Shown: positions 1 to 7,551 of the stretch, in pieces
How positions within the stretch are numbered: the first letter of the stretch is position 1
Layout of the letters: each line of letters begins with the position of its first letter
Source of the DNA: Chitinophagaceae bacterium
GTDB taxonomy: Bacteria > Bacteroidota > Bacteroidia > Chitinophagales > Chitinophagaceae
Length of the DNA: 36,672 bases
Reading direction: 5' to 3'
NCBI GenBank assembly: GCA_004173355.1
Contig: SEAD01000035.1
Span: 1-36,672 of the forward strand
Position numbers and translations under genes: made by a program
Notes under the pieces: generated by a model
Databases searched by the model: none
What the model saw: the letters and a program-made list of their open reading frames with translations, nothing else
What the model was told of the DNA's origin: nothing

Positions 1-28
1 ATTTCATTTTCCCTTCATGTTCGGCTTC

Positions 29-36
29 TAGGTTTG
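29..36 (+). promoter_or_regulatory. Candidate -7 promoter element for the first secreted-protein gene
   Basis: TAGGTTTG fits the Bacteroidota -7 consensus TAnnTTTG exactly. It would start transcription at about position 41, some 30 bases before the ATG at 73. No clear TTTG -33 element lies upstream at the usual spacing, so support is moderate. Confidence 0.35.
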
Positions 37-72
37 TCTCCGTAATCAACATCACCCTTAAAAACAGAAAAC

Positions 73-612
73 ATGAAAACTTCTTTAATGATCATCGCAG
101 CAGCCCTTTTCACCGGAACCGTAAACGCACAAACCGAAATCAGGGCCGACCACAACTCCGGTACCACAGTGAATACCGATCTCAGCCCGAAGAACGCTAA
201 AGTCGCCGCCAGCCACAGCAACGAGACCAGCATCCGGACCACGAAAGGTGCATCTGCAGAAGGCCAATCCGCTGTGAATGCGGAAGTGGATGCGGCAAAA
301 ACCGTCAGTGCCACCCGAGCCCGGAGCCAGAAAACTGCGACGGTGGCGGCCGAAAAAACAATTGAAGTGAAAAACCGCAGCACCAATGCAGCAGTGGAAA
401 CAGGTACAAAACTGGAAGCGAAAACAAACCGGGTAAAATCCAATACCCAGGCAAACGTAAAAGCCGGTGCAAACGCGACGGTGAAAACCACCACAACCGG
501 CACCAATGCAGCCGTAAAGGCCGTAAAAACAAGCAGTGCGCGCGTACAGAACGCAACGCCAAAGGCAAATGTAAAAGTCATCTCGGGCTCCGCTATTTCG
601 ATCAAAAGATAA
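73..612 (+). CDS. Secreted Ala/Thr/Lys-rich low-complexity protein
   Basis: This 179-residue protein is not one I recognise. It opens with a signal peptide (MKTSLMIIAAALFTGTVNAQ, cleavage after about residue 19) and would be exported to the periplasm. The mature part is almost entirely Ala, Thr, Lys, Val, Asn and Ser, with loosely repeated phrases such as NAAVET, NAAVKA and KTTTTG, no Cys and no aromatic residues. It is strongly basic. That suggests an extended, soluble, possibly nucleic-acid- or polysaccharide-binding chain, but this is inference from composition only. The start is the only ATG preceding a signal peptide and lies about 30 bases after a TAGGTTTG element. It precedes a second small secreted protein, a beta-barrel and a two-component pair on the same strand. 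A long antisense frame covers the gene and is a composition artefact. Confidence 0.7.
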   Translation: MKTSLMIIAAALFTGTVNAQTEIRADHNSGTTVNTDLSPKNAKVAASHSNETSIRTTKGASAEGQSAVNAEVDAAKTVSATRARSQKTATVAAEKTIEVKNRSTNAAVETGTKLEAKTNRVKSNTQANVKAGANATVKTTTTGTNAAVKAVKTSSARVQNATPKANVKVISGSAISIKR

Positions 613-646
613 TTTCTATCTTTCGTTTTGAACGCGACAGAACCCA

Positions 647-982
647 ATGAACAGACACAATCTATACCGGATAACCATCATCACAGGCCTGTTTTTGGTC
701 CGTACCCTGCAAGGCTGGGGAAGCGCGCACAAGCCACTTCCCCGGCTTTTTATACCACCCTTACAAATGATCGCCGACACAGTGCCCCAGGCAAAACCAA
801 CAGAGCCAAAAACCGGGCAACCCGCAACGGAAGGACCAATCGAAGGAACGGTCAAACCCCTCATCAAATCCGTACCGAAAGCAAAAAACCAGGTAAAACC
901 CAAAGCCCTTCCGGGCAAACTCCCGGTCAAAACACCAACGATCGTAAAACCAAAAATTATCATCCGCCGTATTGGACTGTAG
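647..982 (+). CDS. Small Pro/Lys-rich exported protein
   Basis: A 111-residue protein of unknown family. An N-terminal hydrophobic stretch (residues 6-22, IITGLFLVRTLQG core) looks like a signal peptide or membrane anchor. From about residue 45 the chain is rich in Pro, Lys, Thr and Val (PQAKP, TEPKTG, KSVPKAKNQVKPKALPG) and ends in a basic, hydrophobic tail (KPKIIIRRIGL). It looks like an unstructured periplasmic linker rather than an enzyme. The gene follows the preceding secreted protein by 34 bases and precedes the barrel gene by 44 bases, so the three may share a transcript. A TATCTTTC sequence at 617-624 is one mismatch from the -7 consensus. A longer overlapping frame reaches from 628 into the next gene, but that gene's signal peptide starts at 1027, leaving this frame free. 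Confidence 0.55.
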   Translation: MNRHNLYRITIITGLFLVRTLQGWGSAHKPLPRLFIPPLQMIADTVPQAKPTEPKTGQPATEGPIEGTVKPLIKSVPKAKNQVKPKALPGKLPVKTPTIVKPKIIIRRIGL

Positions 983-1026
983 TACGGAACATCAACGACC
1001 TGTTAAACAAGTCACGCACCCTGCAT

Positions 1027-1926
1027 ATGAAAACAGCCAGCTTTTTACTTATCACCGCACTGACCTTTACCGCAACAGCGGCATCGGCACAGTCCGTCAC
1101 AGACAGCACCGGCGCGACGGACAGCACGGCCGTGCCGGCAGCGGAACCAGCCAGATCCACTTTTACCCTTGGGGCGAGTTATATGAACAATGCCAGCTAC
1201 TATGGACAAAAGGCCGCGGAAAAAACTCCATACGTAGCACTGGTTGCGTCGTACCGGCACAAGTCCGGCCTTTATTTAAATGCCCTCGGGTACCGCCTGC
1301 TCAACGATTCATCCACCCTTGGTTCAGCATACGGACTTGGCGCCGGGTATGAATTCCGCCTGTCGAAGCACCTGAGCGCAGACCTCAGTTACAGCTACTC
1401 ATTTTTCCCCAAACTCTCCCCTTTCCTCCAGGCTGCCAGCCCGCACAACACCAATGCGACCATCACCCACAAGGGCTGGATGAATACCAGTATCGGAGTT
1501 GATTATACCTTTGGCAAAACCAATGATGTATTCGGAACCCTTGGCTTCAGCAAGGAGATCACTCTATTCAACCCAAGTGAGAAAGATGTCGTCTCCCTCA
1601 GTCCATCGGTTGAAGTCATCGCCGGTACCCAGCGGTTTTACGAATACTACGTGGAAGAAAAACGAACCCGCGACAGCCTGCTCGGCCTGCCCATACCCCC
1701 GATCTTTGGCGGAGGAAATGGTGGTGGCAGCAGCACAACCACCACCACGAAAGAAAAAACAAGCATCGACCTCCTGTCGTACAACCTCAAACTGCCATTG
1801 TCGTACAGCCGTGCACATTATACCCTGGAACTGGCTTACCAGGTGTCCCTGCTCGGTGACAAGGCGCAGACCGGCGCAGGTAATGTCAACTCATTCTTTG
1901 GCGCAAGCTTTTATTACCAGTTCTGA
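1027..1926 (+). CDS. Outer-membrane beta-barrel protein
   Basis: This 299-residue protein starts with a clear signal peptide (MKTASFLLITALTFTATAASAQ), which fixes the start at 1027 although the frame is open back to 628. The mature chain alternates polar and hydrophobic or aromatic residues (LSADLSYSYSFF, LKLPLSYSRAHYTLELAY) and ends in YYQF, the C-terminal aromatic signature of Gram-negative outer-membrane barrels. A Gly/Ser/Thr-rich segment near residues 226-245 (GGGNGGGSS then five Thr) falls where a surface loop would be. Its substrate is not evident. The stop lies three bases before the response-regulator gene, suggesting that barrel, regulator and sensor form one operon, with the barrel possibly sensed or controlled by the pair. 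It could be a passive pore or a structural protein. Confidence 0.75.
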   Translation: MKTASFLLITALTFTATAASAQSVTDSTGATDSTAVPAAEPARSTFTLGASYMNNASYYGQKAAEKTPYVALVASYRHKSGLYLNALGYRLLNDSSTLGSAYGLGAGYEFRLSKHLSADLSYSYSFFPKLSPFLQAASPHNTNATITHKGWMNTSIGVDYTFGKTNDVFGTLGFSKEITLFNPSEKDVVSLSPSVEVIAGTQRFYEYYVEEKRTRDSLLGLPIPPIFGGGNGGGSSTTTTTKEKTSIDLLSYNLKLPLSYSRAHYTLELAYQVSLLGDKAQTGAGNVNSFFGASFYYQF

Positions 1927-1929
1927 TAT

Positions 1930-2604
1930 ATGCGGACACTTATCATCGAAGACCAGCGCTCCATGGCACTTGAAATGGAAGAATTCCTCACCCGGTCGGG
2001 TTACCTGTGTGAACTGGCGTTCACCGGGAAACAGGCAGAAAAACTGATGGAAGGGAATGCCTATGATTTTATCCTGCTGGATCTTGGATTGCCCGACAAG
2101 GACGGACTCGAAGTGCTGGAACAGGCCAAAAAGGTTTGTCCCGCTGCTTCCTATATCATCCTCACCGCGAGGGGAAAACTGGAAGACCGGATCCGGGGGC
2201 TCGATCTCGGCGCCGATGATTACCTGCCCAAACCTTTTTCATTACTCGAACTGCAGTCGCGCATGCAGGCTATCAGCCGGCGGAAATCGGGACTCAGGGA
2301 AAATATCGTCAGCATCGGCGATTTCACTGTCAACCTCAACCTGCGGACTGTTTCCTTTAATGAGGGGGAAATTGACCTTTCGAAAAAAGAATTTGACCTG
2401 CTGAGCTATATGCTGCTGCACCGCAACCGGCCAATGACCAGGATGCAGCTGGGCGAACATATATGGGGAAGCTTCAGCGACGACAACTACGATTCCAACT
2501 ACATCGATGTACATATCAAGAATATCCGGAAAAAAATGACGGTATTTGCAGCATGCGACTGGCTGCAGACAATCCGCGGCGTTGGTTATAAAATAAAATC
2601 CTGA
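1930..2604 (+). CDS. OmpR/PhoB-type response regulator
   Basis: A 224-residue DNA-binding regulator of the usual family length. The receiver domain (about 1-115) carries the acidic pair E7/D8, the phosphoacceptor D51 in LLDLGLPDKDG, the switch Thr79 (ILTA) and Lys101 in LPKPF. The winged-helix effector domain (about 125-222) ends with the typical RGVGYKI wing. It should bind DNA as a dimer once phosphorylated by the kinase encoded next. The ATG at 1930 lies three bases after the barrel gene's stop, and its own TGA lies four bases before the kinase start, so translational coupling is likely. Target genes cannot be read from the sequence; the three secreted-protein genes upstream are the obvious candidates. 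Confidence 0.95.
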   Translation: MRTLIIEDQRSMALEMEEFLTRSGYLCELAFTGKQAEKLMEGNAYDFILLDLGLPDKDGLEVLEQAKKVCPAASYIILTARGKLEDRIRGLDLGADDYLPKPFSLLELQSRMQAISRRKSGLRENIVSIGDFTVNLNLRTVSFNEGEIDLSKKEFDLLSYMLLHRNRPMTRMQLGEHIWGSFSDDNYDSNYIDVHIKNIRKKMTVFAACDWLQTIRGVGYKIKS

Positions 2605-2608
2605 GGAG

Positions 2609-3922
2609 TTGAAACTTCTTTCCAAACTCACGCTTTTCACCACCGTGTCCAAACTGGCGATCCTGCTGGTTTTCGTGGCTGCAATCCCCTACCTGGTAGA
2701 CCGCGTTGCATTCAACAACACTAACTACCAGTTGCGGCAACAGGAAGAAAAAGTATTTTCCAATATCCGTGACAATGGCATTGATTACTATCTCGAAGGC
2801 GACAGCACCTATGCCAGCTATACCATGCTCAAGGAAGAATATATTTCCATTGCATCTGCTGAACTTGATCATTTACCCGATACCATGATGACCTCACAGC
2901 GGATCATCGAAAACGATACACTCAACTACCGCATACTCAGCCGCACCTTCCAGTTCGAAGGCAAAAACTACAACCTCGAGATTGCCCGGACCATCAGCTC
3001 CATCGGGCAGTACAACCGGCCACTGCAACGGATTGCCCTGTATGTGCTCGCGGGGCTGGTTCTGCTTACCCTTGTAGCCGACCTGCTTTATACCAGGATC
3101 CTGCTCAAACCCCTCTCGGCGATCATCCGCATCCGGATCCGCGACAACCGTTTTCCTTTTAAAAAACTGCGGGAGCCGGTCAGGACCAGCACTTCCGATT
3201 TCCGGTATCTCGACGACTCCCTCATCAACCTGATGCAACAGGTCAATGATGATTTTGAACGCGAACGTGAATTCACCTCCAATGCGTCTCACGAACTGAT
3301 GACACCGATTGGCATCCTGCAGAGTAAGATGGAGAACCTGTTATTGCTCCATGAAGGGGATGAGGCACTGCAGGAAAAACTTATCGGGCAGATGAAGACA
3401 CTGAACCGGCTGAAAAAAATTGTGAACTCGCTCATGCTGATCTCACGGATAGACAATGAGCAGTACCGGCGGGATGATACCGTTTTGCCCGGACGATTAT
3501 TGCAGGAAGTGGCGGGCGAACTCGAACACCGCCTTGAACAACAGGACATACAACTCGCAATCCATTTGTCCTCCGGGAAACGAATCAGCGGGATGAACCA
3601 GGACCTGCTCTTCCAGCTGTTCCACAACCTGCTGAATAATGCGATCCGGTACAACACCCCGGGCGGCAGGATCAGCATCACCGACAGCCAGACCAGCAAC
3701 GGATACCAGCTCAGCATCGGCGATACCGGCATTGGCATAGCTGCTGCCGACCTGCCGCTGATTTTCAACCGCTTTAAAAAAACCAGCAATGGTTCAGAGG
3801 AAGGCAATGGCCTGGGTCTCTCCATCGTGAAAAGTATAGCCGATTACCTCAACCTCCGGATCGAAGTGGAATCCACTCCCGGCAAAGGCAGCCAGTTCCA
3901 TGTCCTTTTCCCGGATGTTTAA
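2609..3922 (+). CDS. Membrane sensor histidine kinase
   Basis: A 437-residue classical sensor kinase. It has two membrane segments (about 14-30 and 143-163) flanking a roughly 110-residue periplasmic domain, a short linker, a HisKA dimerisation domain with phosphoacceptor H228 (NASHELMTPIG), and a HATPase domain with N343/N344, the DTGIGIA box at D372 and the GNGLGLSIV box near 399-407. It should autophosphorylate and pass phosphate to the OmpR-type regulator just upstream. The chosen start is TTG at 2609, with GAGGAG directly before it and the regulator's stop four bases away. GTG at 2645 is an alternative but would cut into the basic N-terminus of the first membrane segment. The signal sensed is unknown; the periplasmic domain matches no domain I recognise. 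Confidence 0.92.
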   Translation: MKLLSKLTLFTTVSKLAILLVFVAAIPYLVDRVAFNNTNYQLRQQEEKVFSNIRDNGIDYYLEGDSTYASYTMLKEEYISIASAELDHLPDTMMTSQRIIENDTLNYRILSRTFQFEGKNYNLEIARTISSIGQYNRPLQRIALYVLAGLVLLTLVADLLYTRILLKPLSAIIRIRIRDNRFPFKKLREPVRTSTSDFRYLDDSLINLMQQVNDDFEREREFTSNASHELMTPIGILQSKMENLLLLHEGDEALQEKLIGQMKTLNRLKKIVNSLMLISRIDNEQYRRDDTVLPGRLLQEVAGELEHRLEQQDIQLAIHLSSGKRISGMNQDLLFQLFHNLLNNAIRYNTPGGRISITDSQTSNGYQLSIGDTGIGIAAADLPLIFNRFKKTSNGSEEGNGLGLSIVKSIADYLNLRIEVESTPGKGSQFHVLFPDV

Positions 3923-3976
3923 CAGGCGATCCGGGTACCCGGTACAAAAAGGCATACGGTTTGATTTATACAATTC

Positions 3977-4339
3977 ATGAAAAAGAAATCCACCCATAAA
4001 GCAGGCTTTGCATTGCTCGTCCTCTCCCTTTCTGTTACGATCCTCTCCTGCGGTCCGCATAAAAATGTCACCGGTGTTGGCGGCGAGACCGACCTGAGCA
4101 CCCGCGCACCCTATATCGTCACCGGCACGGTGGGCGAAGTGACAAACGGCAAGGATGGTTATATGGCCGACCTCAAATCGGATGACGGCATCATGTATTC
4201 GATGACCGTAAGTGTGATCCGGATGCAGGAAAAATATGTACGCTTCAATACCGGTGATAAACTCACGGTATCCGGTGATACGGTTCACCTGGGCGAACGG
4301 ATTAATGTACTTGCCCGCACCATTACAAAAATCAACTGA
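3977..4339 (+). CDS. Small lipoprotein, beta-rich
   Basis: A 120-residue predicted lipoprotein. The N-terminus has a Lys-rich head, a hydrophobic core and a lipobox ending at C25 (ILSCG), so the mature protein should be acylated and membrane-anchored in the periplasm. The remainder (about 45-118) looks like a small beta-barrel or OB-like fold, with short strands such as YIVTGTVGEVT, YMADLKSDDG and DKLTVSGDTVHLG, but no catalytic motif is visible and I do not recognise the family. It follows the kinase gene by 54 bases on the same strand and ends exactly where the convergent channel gene ends, with no base between the two stops. Function unknown. Confidence 0.7.
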   Translation: MKKKSTHKAGFALLVLSLSVTILSCGPHKNVTGVGGETDLSTRAPYIVTGTVGEVTNGKDGYMADLKSDDGIMYSMTVSVIRMQEKYVRFNTGDKLTVSGDTVHLGERINVLARTITKIN

Positions 4340-5194
4340 TTATTTTTTCCCCTGTAATACTTCCCCGCAGTTGGAGCAGAAGTTGGCATTGGCCGGGTAA
4401 ACAGATGCCTGGCAGGCGGGGCATTTCTTTTTTGCCTCATCCGTTGCCCTGGCCATTTCCACCGAAACAATTCCCGTTGGCACTGCGATAATTCCGTAAC
4501 CGATGATCATGAGAATGCTTGCGAGAAACTGTCCCACCGGTGTAATGGGCGAAATATCCCCATATCCCACGGTGGTCACGGTCACTACTGCCCAGTAAAT
4601 GGACACGGGTATACTCGTGAACCCGCCCGGTTCGCCTTCAACGAGGTACATTAGTGTACCGATGATGGTGACCAAGGTCACTACACTGAGCACAAACACC
4701 GTGATCTTATGGACGCTGCCGCGAAGCGCATTCCGGAGAATGGTGCCCTCCAGCAGGAAACGGCTGAGTTTGAGGATTCGGAATACTCGTAACAGGCGGA
4801 AGGCACGGATTACGATCAGGTATTGTGTTCCCGGAAGAAGGAGACTGAGGTAAGTGGGTACGACAGCAATGAGGTCGATCAGCCCGTAAAAACTGAAAAT
4901 GTACCGCAGCGGTTTGCGGCTGCTGTACACCCTTACGAGGTATTCGATCGTAAAGAGGATAGTGAAAGCCCACTCCATTGCACGAAGCAGCGGGCCATGT
5001 GCCAGCCGGATGGCCGCTACGCTCTCAAGCACGACCACGAGTATGCTGGCCATGATCAGCCAGAGCAGTACCAGATCAAAAATCCGTCCCGCCCTGGTGT
5101 CAGACAGATAGATCACCCGGTGCAGTTTTTCCCGGAAAGGACTGACCGTGGTGGATTCTTCGGAGTTCGGTATTTGTTCCGTGGATGACAACAC
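4340..5194 (-). CDS. Voltage-gated-type K+ channel with C-terminal zinc ribbon
   Basis: A 284-residue inner-membrane ion channel of the six-helix Kv/KvAP type. An S4-like voltage sensor has arginines at about R130, R133, R136 and R139 (IRAFRLLRVFRILKL). The selectivity filter is TVTTVGYGD (about 205-213), the signature of K+ channels, followed by the S6 helix. After S6 a cytoplasmic tail carries two CxxC pairs, C258/C261 and C273/C276 (KKCPAC, FCSNCG), which should fold as a zinc ribbon instead of the RCK domain of many bacterial channels. The start is GTG at 5194 (TTG at 5191 is alternative); no ATG occurs before the first helix. It converges on the small lipoprotein gene without a gap. Expected role: potassium flux and membrane-potential control, with the ribbon possibly for assembly or partner binding. 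Confidence 0.9.
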   Translation of the reverse strand: MLSSTEQIPNSEESTTVSPFREKLHRVIYLSDTRAGRIFDLVLLWLIMASILVVVLESVAAIRLAHGPLLRAMEWAFTILFTIEYLVRVYSSRKPLRYIFSFYGLIDLIAVVPTYLSLLLPGTQYLIVIRAFRLLRVFRILKLSRFLLEGTILRNALRGSVHKITVFVLSVVTLVTIIGTLMYLVEGEPGGFTSIPVSIYWAVVTVTTVGYGDISPITPVGQFLASILMIIGYGIIAVPTGIVSVEMARATDEAKKKCPACQASVYPANANFCSNCGEVLQGKK

Positions 5195-5330
5195 GTTACG
5201 GATTACAAACTTTGTGCTGGATTTGCGACGCTGTCAGGTGTAAATTGCTTAGTATTACAACGGAGTGCCGCCGCAGGCTGAGTGCCCGGCCCGTTTATTG
5301 AGCTTATTTACGCAAACTAAAATCAGCGTT

Positions 5331-5645
5331 ATGAAAATCTTTGGCAGCTGGCTCGTTACTGAAAAAGGAATCGACTGGAATGACGCAGGTGGAAAAAATA
5401 AATTCAGCATACCTGTGCAGGAACTTACTGCTATCGAGCAGGAGGAAGGGGATGATCCGATGTACAAGTGGCTTGTATTGGCCATCGACGAGGACTGGAT
5501 CGATCCGGAAGACCTGTACGATCTCAACTATGCATTTGTGTATGCCTGTGGCAAACTGGATATTGATTTCAACTATGAGACTCTCGAAACCACACTGGAC
5601 TACCAGTTTGATTCGATGAACATAGATGACAACGATTATTCCTGA
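5331..5645 (+). CDS. Small acidic protein of unknown function
   Basis: A 104-residue, strongly acidic cytoplasmic protein with no signal peptide or membrane segment. It is rich in Asp, Glu, Trp and Tyr (EQEEGDD, AIDEDWIDPEDLYDLNYAF) and ends in a DD/ND-rich tail (SMNIDDNDYS). I do not recognise the family. The start at 5331 (MKIFGSWL) is preferred over upstream in-frame triplets because it is an ATG and the region before it is poor in coding signal. The 3' end overlaps the convergent GYF_2-type gene by ten bases. It could be a small regulator, inhibitor or DNA-mimic-like protein, but nothing in the sequence proves this. Confidence 0.7.
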   Translation: MKIFGSWLVTEKGIDWNDAGGKNKFSIPVQELTAIEQEEGDDPMYKWLVLAIDEDWIDPEDLYDLNYAFVYACGKLDIDFNYETLETTLDYQFDSMNIDDNDYS

Positions 5646-5836
5646 GATCCGGCTGGTACCCGGTTACCCGCGATACCGACATAGGCAGCCAGTTCCGGCA
5701 ACTCCTTTGCCGTGGACCAGTCACCGATGGTTTCCGTCCATACCGGTGTATCGGGTACGATGGGTTTATCCTGCAGCTCCTGCAGCGAATACGGGCCTGA
5801 ATGATTCAGTCCGTCGTGAAGAAAATATGCGTTCAT
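5636..5836 (-). CDS. GYF_2 (DUF4339)-type short protein
   Basis: A 66-residue protein matching the GYF_2/DUF4339 pattern: a Tyr-rich first strand (MNAYFLHDG), a GPYSLQEL segment where family members have GP[YFV]s..eL, then a PDTPVWTETIGDW region resembling the usual tlVW..gm..W motif. This fold normally sits at the N-terminus of membrane proteins in Bacteroidota and is thought to bind proline-rich peptides; here it stands alone, covering only that domain. It overlaps the convergent acidic-protein gene by ten bases. The next minus-strand gene upstream (5974-6702) is 137 bases away. Partner unknown. Confidence 0.65.
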   Translation of the reverse strand: MNAYFLHDGLNHSGPYSLQELQDKPIVPDTPVWTETIGDWSTAKELPELAAYVGIAGNRVPAGSQE

Positions 5837-5944
5837 GGGTTGGAGGGTTTATTCAGGTGCAAAGTACACCTGCTGTCTTGCCGCGTCAAGCATTCGCCCG
5901 TAAGTATTTGTTGGAAAAGTAAATTAACGAAGGGGAAAACTGAA

Positions 5945-5966
5945 GGCATCCGGGATTCCCGCTGCC
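5945..5966 (-). terminator. Weak hairpin after the six-helix membrane gene
   Basis: GGCA...TGCC outer arms enclose CGGGA-T-TCCCG. On the minus strand it lies just past the stop of the membrane-protein gene and is followed by TTCAGTTTTCCC, so it may be a weak intrinsic terminator. The U-run is poor, and an operator is an alternative. Confidence 0.3.
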
Positions 5967-5973
5967 TGATTCA

Positions 5974-6702
5974 CTATCCTTCCAGGATCAGTTCGCCTTT
6001 CACCAGCCACGATACACCAAAGGCCTCCAGTGCCACCACTTCCATCCAGAAAGTAATATCATATGTCTGGAAAAAATCATCACTGACCAGCCCCACAAAA
6101 TTCGTAAGGATTATTGCAAGCGCCAGCACCATCACGCCTGCACAGGTGCGGAATATGCGATTCCGCATTCTCTTCCTTGCTGTGCGTGCAAAGGCGGGTT
6201 TATCTGACCGGGTAAATATGAATGCCGAAATAAAAGCCAGTGAACCGAGGAACACACCCGAGCTGATATAGTGGAAGAGCACACGGCCCGGGCTTACGCG
6301 CAATACCATCACCGATTCGGGGAAAACGGGGTCGTTGCAATTATCGGTGAGGTTGCTGGTGGGGAACAATACCAGCAGCAATGCCGAAATACCGGCGAGC
6401 GAGGAGAAAATAAAATCAACCGGCTCCTTCCCTTTATACACCAGCAGGAATATCGCCAGCAGGCTTACAATCACCGTAAACACCGGATTCGCCCTTGTAT
6501 AATAATAGTGGCTGATTGAATCGAGCGGACTGCTGTATCCCGAATCAATGTACAGGAAAACGTATAACAGCAGGGGAAGGCACACTCCGAGGATGCCGAT
6601 CAGTTTACGCAGGGTATACTGACTGGTCAGCCAGATCTCATTCTGCTTATCAAAATCGAGATTCAGCGTCTTTTCAAGATCGGAAGGCGGTTGATTTTCC
6701 AT
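5974..6702 (-). CDS. Six-helix membrane protein, uncharacterised
   Basis: A 242-residue integral membrane protein with about six hydrophobic helices (roughly 34-52, 73-90, 97-113, 145-165, 186-206 and 216-236) and a short polar N-terminus. The loop after helix 1 holds the motif LDSISHYYYT, followed by a helix ending in YKG. I recall the same arrangement (S[IL]S.YYHT ... YKG) from a widespread uncharacterised family in Bacteroidota and other bacteria, but cannot name it securely. No transport or enzymatic motif is visible. The gene stands between a GYF_2-type gene and the TonB-C-like gene on the same strand, with gaps of 137 and 64 bases. The chosen ATG at 6702 leaves a typical cytoplasmic N-terminus before helix 1. 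Confidence 0.75.
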   Translation of the reverse strand: MENQPPSDLEKTLNLDFDKQNEIWLTSQYTLRKLIGILGVCLPLLLYVFLYIDSGYSSPLDSISHYYYTRANPVFTVIVSLLAIFLLVYKGKEPVDFIFSSLAGISALLLVLFPTSNLTDNCNDPVFPESVMVLRVSPGRVLFHYISSGVFLGSLAFISAFIFTRSDKPAFARTARKRMRNRIFRTCAGVMVLALAIILTNFVGLVSDDFFQTYDITFWMEVVALEAFGVSWLVKGELILEG

Positions 6703-6766
6703 GCTGCCGGTTGACAGGGCTCACAGCAGTTCTGGTCCGGCTGGTTACACCCAACCTGGTTGCTGT

Positions 6767-7414
6767 TTATTTGGAGACGGTTATGGTTTGTTTTTTGGGA
6801 GCCTTGCGGGGTTTGCCATAACTGTTGAGCATTGGCGTCAGTTTCGGCGCACTGAGAGTAAGTCTCTCTTTTACCTGTTCATCGAGATAAGAACTTTCCG
6901 GGAAGCTGGTCACACTGTTTACTGAAATCGAACCATCGAGGTTAATCACGTAATCAATAAGGATGGAGTAATCCCCGGACTTGATTTTTTTGTTCGGCAT
7001 CACTTCTTCACGGATGGTTTTGGTCAGGCCATCGACGTATTCTTTCCAGACGCTGTTATTATCTTTTACCCCTGCCGGTGCAACGGCAGTAGTTGAATCC
7101 CCCAGCCGCGTAACCACGGTACCATCCGGCATCACGCCGGTCACCGGCACCACTTCCTGCGGGGTATTCTCCGCTCCTTCCACCGTGATCGATCCATCGG
7201 CTTTCACAATGAGTTTACCCGGTTCCGGTTTTGACGCTTCCTGCACTACCGGTTTACGTGCGCTGGTATCTATTTTGGTGCTCAGGTCATCGCTCTTGCG
7301 GATCACGGCACCTGTATCAAGCCGCAGTTTGCCGCCATAGAGCGCATCTTTCAGGGACTGGGCATTGACTGAAAGACCGGAAACCACCATCACAAAAACC
7401 AGGAGTTTTTTCAT
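6767..7414 (-). CDS. Secreted TonB-C-like protein
   Basis: A 215-residue exported protein. The signal peptide is MKKLLVFVMVVSGLSVNAQ. The start is taken at ATG 7414; a TTG at 7420 is in frame but unlikely. The middle (about 60-125) is a low-complexity linker. The C-terminal part (about 125-215) has the pattern of TonB C-terminal-like domains of Bacteroidota: ILIDYVINLDGSISVNSVTSFPES, then a helix with EQVKERL, then a strand ending PKKQTITV. It lacks the N-terminal membrane helix that TonB proteins use to couple to ExbBD, so it is probably not a working energy transducer; proteins of this kind are usually annotated only as TonB-domain periplasmic proteins. No TonB-dependent receptor gene is adjacent. 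Confidence 0.7.
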   Translation of the reverse strand: MKKLLVFVMVVSGLSVNAQSLKDALYGGKLRLDTGAVIRKSDDLSTKIDTSARKPVVQEASKPEPGKLIVKADGSITVEGAENTPQEVVPVTGVMPDGTVVTRLGDSTTAVAPAGVKDNNSVWKEYVDGLTKTIREEVMPNKKIKSGDYSILIDYVINLDGSISVNSVTSFPESSYLDEQVKERLTLSAPKLTPMLNSYGKPRKAPKKQTITVSK

Positions 7415-7485
7415 ATTCAAATAATTAGGTCTGGAAAGGAGTATATATACCGCAAGTTATGAACCAAAGTTGTTAGTAATCTCAC

Positions 7486-7511
7486 AAAAAGCCGGGGTCA
7501 GTGACCCCGGC
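7486..7511 (-). terminator. Rho-independent terminator after the DUF1579 gene
   Basis: Perfect 10-base arms GCCGGGGTCA and TGACCCCGGC (7491-7500 and 7502-7511). Read on the minus strand, the hairpin is followed by TTTTTGTGAG. It lies 41 bases past the stop of the DUF1579 lipoprotein gene and separates it from the TonB-C-like gene. Confidence 0.85.
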
Positions 7512-7551
7512 GAATGCTGTTTTTACAGGCAGGTATCAAGACCCTGAAGCA

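Noticed and set aside
15-647. 210-codon antisense frame over the first secreted protein
   Set aside because: It mirrors the Ala/Thr/Lys-rich gene and its hydrophobic content is a by-product of that composition; no signal or family is visible.
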